Counted from the first letter of the stretch, positions 24,722-34,352 are shown. The stretch: DNA of 64,000 bases from Chitinophaga pinensis DSM 2588 (GCF_000024005.1 NC_013132.1:620001-684000), one strand, 5' to 3'. The notes: generated by a model from the sequence alone, not told the origin. Translations and numbers: made by a program.

Positions 24722-26776
24722 TTATTGCTTCATACTTTCTAATTCCCGTTGCATAGCAAACATCTGATCGCGTAAACGGGCCGCTTCCATGAAGTCTAAA
24801 TCCTTCGCAGCCTTCTCCATATCCTTCTTTACCTTACTGATGGCCTTCTCCATCTGAGGGATCGTTTTAGCCGTTACCGCTTCCTGTTTCGCATAACCCA
24901 TCGCATCTTCTGCTACTAGACTTACCTCATCATGTACCGCATAAGGCGAATTTTCATCGAACTGCTTGATTTCCAGCACAGATGTCTGTCCGAGGATCTG
25001 TTCCTTACTTTTCAGTACGGTCCGTGGTGTAATATTATGAGCTGTATTATAGGCAACCTGTTTTTCCCGGCGACGGTCTGTCTCGTCTATCGTACGCTGC
25101 ATACTGTCGGTAATCTTGTCAGCATAGAATATAACAAGTCCTTCGGCGTTTCTCGCCGCACGTCCTGCTGTCTGTGTCAGGGAACGTTCATCTCTCAGGA
25201 AGCCTTCTTTATCCGCATCCAGTATGGCCACCAACGTTACTTCCGGTAAGTCAAGCCCCTCACGTAAGAGGTTCACACCGACGAGTACATCTATATTACC
25301 AAGGCGGAGGTCTCTTAATATCTCAATACGTTCCAGCGTATCGACCTCTGAGTGAATATAGCGGGACTTCACATTAATACGGTGCAGGTATTTATCCATC
25401 TCTTCCGCCATTCGCTTGGTCAGGGTGGTTACCAGTACACGGCCTCCTTTTAATACGCGCTTGTCTATTTCATCCAGCAGGTCGTCTACCTGGTTAACAC
25501 TCGGTCTTATCTCGATGGGAGGTTCCAGCAATCCGGTAGGTCTTACAACCTGTTCTACCACCACCCCTTCAGTCTGTCGCAGTTCATATTCACCTGGTGT
25601 AGCACTGACGAAGATGGCCTGATTCACCAGGTTCTCAAATTCATAGAAGTTCAGCGGCCGGTTATCCATTGCGGATGGCAACCTGAAACCGAAGTCTACC
25701 AGGGTCAGTTTCCGGGATCTGTCACCACCATACATACCACCAATCTGGGGGATGGTGACGTGGCTCTCATCTATTACTAATAAGAAGTCTTTCGGGAAAT
25801 AATCCAGCAAGCAGAATGGGCGGGTACCCGGTGCACGTCTGTCCAGGAAACGGGAGTAGTTTTCAATACCACTGCAATAGCCCAGTTCGCGTATCATCTC
25901 CAGGTCATAGTTCACTCTTTCAGACAGCCGCTGTGCCTCCAGGTGTTTGCCGATAGAGCGGAAATACTCTACCTGGGCCATCAGTTCATCCTGGATCTCA
26001 AAGGTGATCTGGGCCATCATATCTTTAGGTGCCATATAGAGATTGGCAGGGAAGATCGCTGCATTTTCCATTGTGCCGATACGTTTCCCGTTCTGTACGT
26101 CGAAGCTTTCGATCTCTTCGATCTCATCTCCGAAGAAGGTAATACGGTATCCAAAGTCCACGTAGGGCAGATTGATATCAACCGTATCTCCCTGTACCCG
26201 GAAATTACCACGGTTAAAATCACCGGTCGTACGGGAATAGAGGGAGTTAACCAGTCCGTGTAACACGGTATTACGGCCAATGGTCTGGCCTTTATGCAGG
26301 CGGATGATACCATTTTCGTAATCTGTCGGGTTCCCCATACCATAGATACAGGACACACTTGCTACTACGATAATGTCCCTACGGCCGGATAACAGACTGG
26401 TAGTAGCCCGGAGCCGTAACTTATCCAGTTCCTCGTTAATAGAGAGGTCTTTTTCTATATAGGTATCACTCACAGGCATGTAAGCCTCCGGCTGGTAGTA
26501 GTCATAGTAAGACACGAAGTACTCCACGGCATTATCCGGGAAGAACTGCCTGAATTCTCCGTATAACTGGGCTACCAGTGTTTTGTTATGCGTCAGGACC
26601 AGTGTCGGGCGCTGTACCTGCTGGATAACATTGGCAACTGTGAATGTTTTACCGGAACCTGTTACCCCCAGCAATGTCTGGGCGGGGGCTCCATCCTGAA
26701 TACCTTCCACCAGCTGTCTGATCGCTGTTGGCTGGTCGCCCGCAGGGGCGTATGGTGCTTGTATCTTGAAGGGCAT
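24722..26776 (-). CDS. uvrB: Excinuclease ABC subunit B
   Basis: DNA damage recognition helicase of nucleotide excision repair; receives DNA from UvrA and loads UvrC. The 684-residue product has Walker A GVTGSGKT (37-44), the beta-hairpin region SYYDYYQPEAYMPVSDTYIE (about 89-108), the DESH box in LLVIDESHVTIPQ, helicase motifs VLVGVNLLREGLDLPEV and QTAGRAARN, and a C-terminal UVR (UvrC-binding) motif within about 645-680. Length is normal. Single gene with its own promoter-like element and terminator. Confidence 0.98.
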   Translation of the reverse strand: MPFKIQAPYAPAGDQPTAIRQLVEGIQDGAPAQTLLGVTGSGKTFTVANVIQQVQRPTLVLTHNKTLVAQLYGEFRQFFPDNAVEYFVSYYDYYQPEAYMPVSDTYIEKDLSINEELDKLRLRATTSLLSGRRDIIVVASVSCIYGMGNPTDYENGIIRLHKGQTIGRNTVLHGLVNSLYSRTTGDFNRGNFRVQGDTVDINLPYVDFGYRITFFGDEIEEIESFDVQNGKRIGTMENAAIFPANLYMAPKDMMAQITFEIQDELMAQVEYFRSIGKHLEAQRLSERVNYDLEMIRELGYCSGIENYSRFLDRRAPGTRPFCLLDYFPKDFLLVIDESHVTIPQIGGMYGGDRSRKLTLVDFGFRLPSAMDNRPLNFYEFENLVNQAIFVSATPGEYELRQTEGVVVEQVVRPTGLLEPPIEIRPSVNQVDDLLDEIDKRVLKGGRVLVTTLTKRMAEEMDKYLHRINVKSRYIHSEVDTLERIEILRDLRLGNIDVLVGVNLLREGLDLPEVTLVAILDADKEGFLRDERSLTQTAGRAARNAEGLVIFYADKITDSMQRTIDETDRRREKQVAYNTAHNITPRTVLKSKEQILGQTSVLEIKQFDENSPYAVHDEVSLVAEDAMGYAKQEAVTAKTIPQMEKAISKVKKDMEKAAKDLDFMEAARLRDQMFAMQRELESMKQ

Positions 26777-26796
26777 ATCTTAATTTATGGCGTTAT

Positions 26797-26804
26797 CAAA
26801 TGTA
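26797..26804 (-). promoter_or_regulatory. Probable uvrB promoter -7 element
   Basis: TACATTTG on the minus strand matches TAnnTTTG, 21 bp before the uvrB ATG. No TTG at the ideal -33 distance. No LexA-type dyad was recognised. Confidence 0.5.
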
Positions 26805-26886
26805 CAAATTATCGGAGAGTGCTTTTTCATTTGAAAAAACTGGCCCACCTTTACATACTTGTATATTATTAACCTTGACATGCTTT

Positions 26887-27687
26887 ATGTTTAAAAAATT
26901 GTACCATGTTTTACTGGGTGTCATATTGCCATTGATTCCCATGACAGGCTTTGCCTGGGGCGTTACAGGCCATCGTGTTGTGGCAGAGATTGCCAGCCGT
27001 CATCTTACTCCGCAGGCACGCAAGGCAATTATAGCACTGCTCGGTCCGCAAAGTATGGCAATGGTCGCCAACTGGCCTGATTTCATCAAGTCAGATACCA
27101 CCCATAAATATGATCACACCTCTCCATGGCATTACCTGGATTTTCCTGCCAACGTTGATCGCGTGCACTTTGATGAAGTACTGAAAGAGCACACTACAGG
27201 TGAAAATCTGTATGCGCAGACCGAAGCGCTGATCAAAAAGCTGAAGGATCCGGCTACATCCAAAGCGGATAAGGTGTTTGCACTGACTTTCCTCATACAT
27301 ATGATAGGAGACATGCACCAGCCTTTACACATAGGCCGTGATGAAGATCAGGGAGGCAATAAGATCCCTGTAATGTGGTTTGACAAACAAAGTAACCTGC
27401 ACCGTGTATGGGACGAGCAACTGATAGAATTCCAGCAACTCAGCTATACCGAATATACACAGGCGCTGGACACGGCATCAGCCGCAGAAGTGCGTAAATT
27501 ACAAAGTGGTAGTATTGCCGACTGGATGTACGATTCCAATCAGCTGTCCAATAAAGTATATGCGCTGACACATGCCAACGACAAACTGAGTTATCGTTAT
27601 AACTACTGGTTTATCGCTGACCTGAATGGCCAGCTGCTGAAAGGAGGCCTTCGTCTGGCGGCACTCCTGAATCAGATCTACAAATAA
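26887..27687 (+). CDS. S1/P1 nuclease family zinc-dependent nuclease, secreted
   Basis: A 266-residue exported phosphodiesterase acting on single-stranded nucleic acids and 3'-nucleotides. I start at the ATG 26887, giving a signal peptide (1-23, MTGFA) so that the mature protein begins with W24. In this family the N-terminal Trp is itself a zinc ligand, and WGVTGHR with H29 reproduces the W1/H6 pair. Other ligands are seen in WPDFIKSD, YDHTSPWHYLDF and LIHMIGDMHQPLHIGRDEDQ. A longer frame upstream (from 26800) would bury the signal peptide and is rejected. Convergent with the PfkB kinase gene and sharing a terminator. Confidence 0.94.
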   Translation: MFKKLYHVLLGVILPLIPMTGFAWGVTGHRVVAEIASRHLTPQARKAIIALLGPQSMAMVANWPDFIKSDTTHKYDHTSPWHYLDFPANVDRVHFDEVLKEHTTGENLYAQTEALIKKLKDPATSKADKVFALTFLIHMIGDMHQPLHIGRDEDQGGNKIPVMWFDKQSNLHRVWDEQLIEFQQLSYTEYTQALDTASAAEVRKLQSGSIADWMYDSNQLSNKVYALTHANDKLSYRYNYWFIADLNGQLLKGGLRLAALLNQIYK

Positions 27688-27700
27688 TGGGTTACAGTAT

Positions 27701-27740
27701 AAAAGAAAAAGCATCCGCCGCAGCGGATGCTTTTTCTTTT
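27701..27740. terminator. Bidirectional terminator between convergent genes
   Basis: AAAAGAAAAA GCATCCGC, loop CGCA, GCGGATGC TTTTTCTTTT: a perfect stem with A/T flanks on both sides, serving the S1/P1 nuclease and the PfkB kinase. Confidence 0.93.
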
Positions 27741-27758
27741 ATAGCAGATACGAACTGA

Positions 27759-28685
27759 CTAGATCAGATCGATATCGAAGTTTACCAGTTGTACGAACTG
27801 ATCGAGACGTGCATTGATATCGTCCTGGGAGATTTCACGCAGACGGCCTACACCGAAGCGCTCCACACAGAAGGAAGCCATTGCAGAACCTACGATGATC
27901 GCAGTTTTCATATTCTCAAAAGAGATGTCCTTCGTCTTCGCGAGGTGGCCAATAAAACCGCCGGCAAAAGTATCGCCAGCACCGGTTGGGTCAAATACCT
28001 CTTCCAGTGGCAGGGCAGGAGCGAAGAATACGTGATTTTCATGGAACAGCAGGGCGCCATGCTCACCTTTCTTAATGATCAGGTATTTTGGTCCCATAGT
28101 GGTCAGGATCGTACGGGCAGCTTTCACCAGGGATACTTCGCCTGTCAGCTGACGCGCTTCACCATCATTCACCAGGAGCACATCTACTTCTTTCAGTACC
28201 TTCTTCAGATCGTCCATTGCAACCTCCATCCAGAAGTTCATGGTATCCATTACGATCAGTTTAGGCCGTGTTTTCATTTGTTTGATAACGCTCAGCTGTA
28301 CCTGTGGGGTCAGGTTACCCAGAATCAGGAATTCGCTGCCCTGGTAACTGTCAGGTATTACCGGCTGAAACTCACCCAATACGTTCAGCTCTGTAGCCAG
28401 TGTATCACGGGTGTTCATATCCATATGGTATTTACCCGCCCAGTAGAAGGACTTTTCGTCTTTTTTCACCTGCACACCATCCAACGCAACACCCTTGGCG
28501 GTCAACGCGTTCAATTCATCCTGAGGAAAATCTCCTCCGATTACAGATACCTGATTGATGGGCTTCACAAAATTAGAAGCGGCCCATGCGATATAAGTGG
28601 CTGAACCACCGATGATTCGTCCGGATTTACCAAAGGGCGTCTCAATATCATCGAACGCCATCGTACCTACAACAGTTAGCGACAT
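27759..28685 (-). CDS. PfkB family carbohydrate kinase
   Basis: A 308-residue ribokinase-fold kinase. It has the anion-hole signature DPTGAGDTFAGGF (232-244) with catalytic base D238, the N-terminal GGSATYIAWAA glycine-rich block and VNDGEARQLTG. The substrate cannot be fixed from sequence: sugar or nucleoside kinases of this family differ in the lid region. The protein is cytosolic. It is a single gene between a shared terminator at 27701-27740 and the MATE exporter gene, 56 bp upstream on the same strand, so the two may be co-transcribed. Confidence 0.9.
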   Translation of the reverse strand: MSLTVVGTMAFDDIETPFGKSGRIIGGSATYIAWAASNFVKPINQVSVIGGDFPQDELNALTAKGVALDGVQVKKDEKSFYWAGKYHMDMNTRDTLATELNVLGEFQPVIPDSYQGSEFLILGNLTPQVQLSVIKQMKTRPKLIVMDTMNFWMEVAMDDLKKVLKEVDVLLVNDGEARQLTGEVSLVKAARTILTTMGPKYLIIKKGEHGALLFHENHVFFAPALPLEEVFDPTGAGDTFAGGFIGHLAKTKDISFENMKTAIIVGSAMASFCVERFGVGRLREISQDDINARLDQFVQLVNFDIDLI

Positions 28686-28741
28686 GCTTATCTTTTTTTA
28701 TTGGGTTTTAGTTAGTTCAAAACAAAACAGCGCAAATGTAA

Positions 28742-30154
28742 CTAAACTTTTACCCGCTTCCACCATCCTTTCCTGAATATAAATATTGCTGCAACCGCTA
28801 CACAGGACTCGGCGATAGCAATCGCCCAGAACACGCCTGCAGGGCCCATATTATAATTCACCGCCATCATCCAGGCCATCGGGACCTGCAACATCCAGAA
28901 ACCGACAAGATTGATCAGCGTAGGCGTACGCGTATCACCAGCGCCGTTAAAGGACTGCGAAAGCACCATGCCATAGGCGTAGAATATATAACCCACGCTG
29001 ACCAGCTGCAAACACTGGGCAGCATAAGCGATAATACCCGTATCCTGTGTAAACAACATAACGATAGGTCTTGCTGCCAGCAGGAAAAATACCGATACAA
29101 ATCCCAGGAAAAGCATGTTGAAAAATGCGGCTCTCCACACCGAGGTTTCCGCTCTGTCTGGTTGTCCGGCGCCAAGGTTCTGTCCCACAAGTGCCGCGGC
29201 CGCATTCGCCATACCGGAAGCAGGTAACAGGGTAAAAATAATAATACGCACTGCTATCGTATAACCGGCAACGGCATCTTCTCCAAACCGGGCAATTAAC
29301 CTGACCAGGAATATCCAGCTGGCAGTATTGATCAGCAACTGCGCAGTACCACCTGCTGCTATTTTAAGTAATCTTATGATCACGCTCATATCAGGCAGCA
29401 AGTGACGACTGTTTATTTTTATCAGTCCTTTACCTCCAAACAGGTGATATAACTGATAACAGACACCAATACCTCTGCCAATCGTAGTGGCCAGTGCAGC
29501 GCCTTTCAGGCCTAAGGCCGGAACAGGTCCGAATCCATTAATCAGTAAAGGACACAGCAGGATATTCAGAATATTCGCAATCCATAAGGAACGCATGGCG
29601 ACAGCTGCATCACCAGCACCTCTGAATATACCATTGATCAGAAATATGAGGATAACAATCAGGTTACCTCCTAGCATAATCTGCGTGTAAATATATCCGT
29701 TATAGATCACCTCATCAGAGGCACCCATTAAAGCAAGTATTTCACTGGCAAATACAATACCGATGAAAGCGATAATAACTGCCAGTACAAGCGCGACGTA
29801 CAATGACTGTACAGCAGTATGTGCAGCTGCATCATTGTCCTTTTCACCTGTGCGGCGTGCCACAACAGCCGTAGCCGCCATGCTTAAACCGAATGCAGCA
29901 GTGTATACCAGCGTCATGATAGACTCTGTCAGTCCAACAGTAGTAATCGCATGTTTACCCAGTTTACTTACAAAAAATATATCAACAACTGCAAACAGTG
30001 ACTCCATCACCATTTCCAGTATCATCGGAACAGATAATAAAAAAATAGCACGGTTGATATTACCACTGGTAAATTCTTTTTCCGTACCTGACACAGCCAT
30101 TATAAACAGCCGGAATGCCTTGCCCAGGCGGGAACCTGCCTGTGTATGTTGCAT
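28742..30154 (-). CDS. MATE family efflux transporter
   Basis: A 470-residue inner-membrane exporter with about twelve membrane segments in two related halves; the family moves cationic drugs or metabolites out in exchange for Na+ or H+. Family traits are the start FTSGNINRAIFLLSVPMILEM, the repeated motif VGLTESIMTLVYTAAFGLSM and AAALVGQNLGAGQPDRA in the second half. The ATG at 30154 gives an 18-residue leader; the internal ATG at 30100 (MAVSGTEKEF) is equally plausible as start. Substrate unknown. Upstream are three closely spaced inverted repeats (30195-30274). Confidence 0.92.
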   Translation of the reverse strand: MQHTQAGSRLGKAFRLFIMAVSGTEKEFTSGNINRAIFLLSVPMILEMVMESLFAVVDIFFVSKLGKHAITTVGLTESIMTLVYTAAFGLSMAATAVVARRTGEKDNDAAAHTAVQSLYVALVLAVIIAFIGIVFASEILALMGASDEVIYNGYIYTQIMLGGNLIVILIFLINGIFRGAGDAAVAMRSLWIANILNILLCPLLINGFGPVPALGLKGAALATTIGRGIGVCYQLYHLFGGKGLIKINSRHLLPDMSVIIRLLKIAAGGTAQLLINTASWIFLVRLIARFGEDAVAGYTIAVRIIIFTLLPASGMANAAAALVGQNLGAGQPDRAETSVWRAAFFNMLFLGFVSVFFLLAARPIVMLFTQDTGIIAYAAQCLQLVSVGYIFYAYGMVLSQSFNGAGDTRTPTLINLVGFWMLQVPMAWMMAVNYNMGPAGVFWAIAIAESCVAVAAIFIFRKGWWKRVKV

Positions 30155-30566
30155 GTTAAAAACGATTAGAAACTATTAGAAAATGGGAACAGGTTGTACT
30201 GTATGGAGTACATCCTTAACAAAGTGGCGTGGGGGATACCTGGGACGACCAGGTATTACATGATGCTTTTCATGGCGTTTAAAATTGTAGGCTACAAAGC
30301 TAAAGATGTTTTTTTAAACCACTTTGTTTTTTTATAAGGTGTGGCAACAAGCATCTGATTTCTTCTATTTTTTTAAGGGCATCAAATTCAATACGGGTAA
30401 GCAATTCATTGCATGACCAAAACACATTAAATAATTTTTTTACAGTGATTGTAACTTTTCTTTAACGCGCTCGTTTAACAATTGCATCAGCGCTGAGAAA
30501 CCATTATTGTATTTAAAATACGGAAAACGGAAACCTAAGTTCTAAAAACTCAATTAAACGGAAACC
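30155..30566. other. Divergent intergenic region, MATE gene to lipoprotein gene
   Basis: 412 bp, AT-rich toward the right. It contains the inverted-repeat cluster 30195-30274. No full TTG-N19-TAnnTTTG promoter was found by eye on either strand. Confidence 0.5.
30195..30274. promoter_or_regulatory. Cluster of three inverted repeats upstream of the MATE gene
   Basis: TGTACT-GTATGG-AGTACA (30195-30212), ATACCTGG-GACGA-CCAGGTAT (30236-30256, perfect 8-bp arms) and CATGA-TGCTTT-TCATG (30259-30274). They start 41 bp before the MATE ATG and could be operators or leader hairpins. Confidence 0.5.
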
Positions 30567-31067
30567 ATGCTTACGATTAAAAAACATGCTCTTAAAATGG
30601 GAGCATTAGCCCTTGCTATGGGTATTACTTTTGCAGCTTGCAGCGATGATGATGACAATCCAACACCTGCGCCTGGACGTACTAAAGAGTATAAACTCTC
30701 TAAAAGCGCTACTGATGCAACTCAGGTAGGTACTATCACCCTGTCTGAAAATGCGGATAGCAGTGTAAACCTGGCTATCACGCTGAAGGCTTCTGCTAAA
30801 GACATCAAACATCCTTTCTACCTGATCGGTGGTAACGTTGCTTCACCAGTAACAGATACACTGATCAGAGACACACTCGCTGGTAATGGCGCAGAAGCTA
30901 CTAAAGTGATCTGGAATAAAATCAAGACAGTAGTAGTAAATGGCAGCACTCGTAAATTCAATTTTGACAGTGCGCTTAAGATCAATGCTTTCGCCAAAGT
31001 ACGCTACAGCGCTACTAAAGACAGCACAATTGCTATCGGCAACATCCTGAAAAGTGTTGCGCAGTAA
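30567..31067 (+). CDS. Surface-type lipoprotein of unknown function
   Basis: A 166-residue lipoprotein: signal peptide with lipobox FAAC, lipid Cys at residue 25, followed by SDDDDN. An acidic run straight after the Cys is the known lipoprotein export signal of Bacteroidota, so it is probably displayed on the cell surface. The mature part has no motif I know; the first 20 mature residues are Pro/Asp-rich and the rest looks beta-rich (VNLAITLKASA, FAKVRYSATKDSTIAIGN). No neighbours on the same strand; a palindromic terminator follows at 31117. Confidence 0.8.
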   Translation: MLTIKKHALKMGALALAMGITFAACSDDDDNPTPAPGRTKEYKLSKSATDATQVGTITLSENADSSVNLAITLKASAKDIKHPFYLIGGNVASPVTDTLIRDTLAGNGAEATKVIWNKIKTVVVNGSTRKFNFDSALKINAFAKVRYSATKDSTIAIGNILKSVAQ

Positions 31068-31116
31068 GCAGATATTTTGCTAAGAAATTAGAGACTCACT
31101 GGTTCAACTAAATGTA

Positions 31117-31145
31117 ATAATGGCCGGAAAATTTCCGGCCATTAT
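31117..31145 (+). terminator. Terminator-like palindrome after the lipoprotein gene
   Basis: ATAATGGCCGGAAA and TTTCCGGCCATTAT around one A form an almost perfect 29-nt palindrome, 50 bp past the stop. No long T run follows, so efficiency is uncertain; it could also serve the convergent porE gene. Confidence 0.6.
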
Positions 31146-31229
31146 CATGATGGTCTTCGCTCGTCATTAGGATATGGCTCCAATCCGTAGATCGGAAAAA
31201 CCGACTTTATAAAGAGGTTAACGTGATCG

Positions 31230-33245
31230 CTATTGATTTAACTGCGTTACACGTAACACTTTAAATTCTGTTCTTCTGTTCAGTTGTCTGCCTTCCGGAT
31301 TATCCTTGCCATTAGGCAGGGTGTTTGGCGCTATAGGCCGTGTTTCTCCGTACCCTTTCGCGATCATACGCTCACTCGAAATCCCTTTGCTGATAAGGTA
31401 ATCAACACAGGACTGCGCTCTCTTCTGAGACAGTTTCATGTTGTATTCATCCTTACCCTTGCTATCCGTATGCGCACTCATCTCAATGATGATATTCGGG
31501 TTATCCTGCATGATAGATACTACCGTATCCAGTACGATCAGTGATTGCGGACGAAGCGTTGCTTTGTCGAAATCATAGTAGATATCTTTCAGGATGATAG
31601 GCTTTCCTATTTCATAACGCTTCAGACATATAGTTGGGTTCACCATGGAGTCAACTTTTGTCAGATCGTCTGTATTTACATAGATCGCTTTTGAGAAATA
31701 ATTCTCTTTCTCTGCCATGATCTTGTAATGTTTAAGCGGCTCTGCTTCAAAACGGTAGCGGCCTGTTTCATCCAGTGTGACCTGGCCAATTACACGCTGC
31801 ACAATTGTGTCCAGCAGTGTAACTTTCGCACCCGTCAGCGGCAGATCTCCATCGCAATCCAATACTAAACCACTGATGATTTTAGAGATCTTTTTAATCG
31901 TGAATACTTCCAGACAACAAACAGATTCCCTGTCAGAACTGATATAACCTCCCGCCATCGGATGCTCGCTGTCAGCTGCTGTAAAGTAAACGTCATCCTT
32001 AGGGGAGTTGAGCGGCAAACCCAGGTTCTTAGGAGAACCCCAGCTGCTGAAATCGCCATCACTGATAAAGAAATCCAAACCACCCAAGCCAACTCTGCCG
32101 TCCGTACTGAATATAAGCGCTTTCTTTTCTCCATCGTAAAAAGGCGCCTGCTCCTCATCACGGGTATTGATATTGGTACCAAAATTCTTTGCCGGACCGG
32201 CAACGCCATTCTCCAGTGCACAATACCAGAGATCATTTTTACCCATACCGCCCGGCCTGTTAGACGCAAACAATAAATACTTACCGTCACTGGTAACGAA
32301 AGGCTGCATGGAACTATATCCATCCACATTTACATTTACACCTAACACCTTAGGATCTTCCCAATCATTTCCTTTGCGTTTACTACTATAGATAGCAGCA
32401 GCTTTAATGCCATTTTTTGTCGTCCAGCGGGTCAGGTAAATAGTATTTCCATCCGGACTGACAGTAGCCACCCCCTGATCAATACCGCTGGCTTCCGGAA
32501 TGGTTACCGGACGGCTGTTACTGAAGTTACTGCCTTCACCGGTTGCGACAAACAGGTTATTGATATACGGGTTTACCTTCTTTGACTTCTTCTCTTTTTC
32601 CAGGTCACTGCTATCAGGACGGGAAGACGTATACAACAATGTATTCTTAGCCAATACAGCAGGAGCGTAGTTCGCACCACCAGCATTCACATCACCGGAT
32701 AACTTACTGATCGTGTAACCAGGCATTCTGCTGGCTTCTGATACCGCAAATTCACAACTGGCGATTTCCAGTGTTGCCCTTGCACTGATATCATCTGTTT
32801 TGTTATACTCCTGTTTAAACTTCGTAAACTGTTCCAGGGCGGTGGTATACTTACCATTGGCCCGCAGACACACGCCATACCAGAAACGTGCAAGCGGAAA
32901 CAGTGTATTGTTATTGAAACCTACCGCCTGCTCATAGTATTTTTCAGCATTGCCGTAGTCGTAATAATGCCTGTATGATTCAGCCAGCTTGTAGATGACT
33001 GTTTCGTAGTCCTTCAGTTTACCAGACTCCTTACCACGCAATTCTACGGTGTAAGGCAATATCTGTTCGGGTTTTATCTTAAAAGTACCCAGGGCCCTGT
33101 TGTAATATTGAGCTGCAGAGTAATAATCCTTTGCTTCGAAATAAATATCACCGGTCCGCTTATAATCGTATACATACTGCGCTCTTGCAGTGCTAACAGT
33201 CCATAATAGCGCGATAACCAGCCAGTAGCGTACATTTTTTTTCAT
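31230..33245 (-). CDS. porE: PorE-like T9SS protein: TPR, PD40 propeller, CRD, OmpA domain
   Basis: A 671-residue periplasmic protein from the ATG at 33245 (an upstream in-frame start at 33278 would overlap porP and lacks merit). A signal peptide (1-22, ending ARAQ) precedes tetratricopeptide helices (about 25-185), a WD40-like PD40 beta-propeller (about 190-435, with FSNSRPVTIPEA, TVSPDGNTIYLTRW, YLLFASNRPGGMGKNDLW and IFSTDGRVGLGGLDFF), a carboxypeptidase regulatory-like fold (about 445-525) and an OmpA peptidoglycan-binding domain (DIYYDFDKATLRP ... AHTDSKGKDEYN ... LSQKRAQS). This domain order is that of PorE of type IX secretion, proposed to tie the T9SS to peptidoglycan. It follows porP by 17 bp. 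Confidence 0.88.
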   Translation of the reverse strand: MKKNVRYWLVIALLWTVSTARAQYVYDYKRTGDIYFEAKDYYSAAQYYNRALGTFKIKPEQILPYTVELRGKESGKLKDYETVIYKLAESYRHYYDYGNAEKYYEQAVGFNNNTLFPLARFWYGVCLRANGKYTTALEQFTKFKQEYNKTDDISARATLEIASCEFAVSEASRMPGYTISKLSGDVNAGGANYAPAVLAKNTLLYTSSRPDSSDLEKEKKSKKVNPYINNLFVATGEGSNFSNSRPVTIPEASGIDQGVATVSPDGNTIYLTRWTTKNGIKAAAIYSSKRKGNDWEDPKVLGVNVNVDGYSSMQPFVTSDGKYLLFASNRPGGMGKNDLWYCALENGVAGPAKNFGTNINTRDEEQAPFYDGEKKALIFSTDGRVGLGGLDFFISDGDFSSWGSPKNLGLPLNSPKDDVYFTAADSEHPMAGGYISSDRESVCCLEVFTIKKISKIISGLVLDCDGDLPLTGAKVTLLDTIVQRVIGQVTLDETGRYRFEAEPLKHYKIMAEKENYFSKAIYVNTDDLTKVDSMVNPTICLKRYEIGKPIILKDIYYDFDKATLRPQSLIVLDTVVSIMQDNPNIIIEMSAHTDSKGKDEYNMKLSQKRAQSCVDYLISKGISSERMIAKGYGETRPIAPNTLPNGKDNPEGRQLNRRTEFKVLRVTQLNQ

Positions 33246-33262
33246 CCGTGTATTTTTTGTTT

Positions 33263-34276
33263 TTACAACCGCGGGCAAAAGAAATTCTCTTCAGAATAAA
33301 CTTTCTTCTTCCTGCTTATGAAGGATAAGGATAGTTCAAAGCTGTTACTACCGTTCACTAATCTTCTGAGATTAGATGCGTTCACATCATAACTGAGACC
33401 CAGCACAAAATTTTTGAAGTGGAAACCTGCAAAAGGAATCGCGGAGTCATTGATACGGTAGTTTGCTCCCAGCAGGAAGTCAAACTCCTCATTCAGGTAT
33501 GCCTGACCATATAAGCCCACCACTGTCTCATGCGCATTTCCCTGGCGCATGTATAAACCGTGTGGCGTAAGACTGAATATCTCATTCAGCTTGATACGTG
33601 TACCACCATGTCCGATATATCTTACCGGCAGCCGTTTATTAGAGCCGGCAGATACAAATGGATCCTGCGGCTGTGTAAGGTGTCCGGCAGAGAAACCTGC
33701 AAATGGATTGAACTGGTGGTTAGGGTTACCATCGAAGAACATGACACCTGCAGCGGCATCAAAAGAGTTGGAAGATGTCGTACTGATATTCTCTCCACTT
33801 GGTTTAGAGGGATCAAATCCCATCACCGGATCATACTGACTACCCAATTGCCATTTCGCAGGATCTATTTTACGGTTGATCATACCCGCCTGGATACCAA
33901 ATACCAGCTGGCTGGTACCGGTTTCGCCAAAGCGTACACCACGGTATGAGAAACTGGCCATTGCATTGAGATAGTTATACCCTGCATCACCGGCAGACAT
34001 GTTTGTGATATTCAGACCTACACCGATGTTATTGGCCGCAGCTGCATCAAACGATACGCCTACTGTGGAAAAAGGCTTTCCGATGTTTACCCATTGGTTA
34101 CGATAATTGGCACTGACACGATAATCCCCATCAACAATACCTGTCAACGCAGGGTTCAGCCACATGGGATAAGCATAATACTGGGAGAAGTGAGGATCTA
34201 CCTGTGCCTTTACCCAGCCTGGCATCAATGCAATCAGCACGGTTCCGACAACAAAGAGTATATTCTTATTCTTCAT
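33263..34276 (-). CDS. porP: T9SS membrane protein PorP/SprF family
   Basis: A 337-residue outer-membrane beta-barrel protein with a signal peptide (1-24, ending VKAQ) and the family opening DPHFSQYYAYPMWLNPALTG. Later blocks GVGLNITNMSAGDAGYNYLNAMAS and GFHFKNFVLGLSYDVNASNL are also typical. In Flavobacterium, SprF is needed to secrete and assemble the giant adhesin SprB, and proteins with type B sorting domains usually have a partner of this family encoded next to them. That is the case here: the upstream gene ends in such a domain. It lies 76 bp after the adhesin gene, with a hairpin between them, and 17 bp before porE. Confidence 0.92.
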   Translation of the reverse strand: MKNKNILFVVGTVLIALMPGWVKAQVDPHFSQYYAYPMWLNPALTGIVDGDYRVSANYRNQWVNIGKPFSTVGVSFDAAAANNIGVGLNITNMSAGDAGYNYLNAMASFSYRGVRFGETGTSQLVFGIQAGMINRKIDPAKWQLGSQYDPVMGFDPSKPSGENISTTSSNSFDAAAGVMFFDGNPNHQFNPFAGFSAGHLTQPQDPFVSAGSNKRLPVRYIGHGGTRIKLNEIFSLTPHGLYMRQGNAHETVVGLYGQAYLNEEFDFLLGANYRINDSAIPFAGFHFKNFVLGLSYDVNASNLRRLVNGSNSFELSLSFISRKKKVYSEENFFCPRL

Positions 34277-34307
34277 AGGAAGACTTTTTTGACGTTTTTT
34301 AAGGAAT

Positions 34308-34333
34308 GGCCGGGATAGGGGTCTACCCCGGCC
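34308..34333 (-). other. GC-rich hairpin between the adhesin gene and porP
   Basis: GGCCGGG (34308-34314) pairs with CCCGGCC (34327-34333) with a 12-nt loop. On the minus strand no T run follows, so it is more likely a partial attenuator or RNA-stability element in the adhesin-porP-porE transcript than a full terminator. Confidence 0.5.
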
Positions 34334-34352
34334 TTATGTAGTTTCTAACCCG

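Noticed and set aside
26800..26886. N-terminal extension of the S1/P1 nuclease
   Set aside because: It would bury the signal peptide; the ATG at 26887 puts the zinc-binding Trp at the mature N-terminus.
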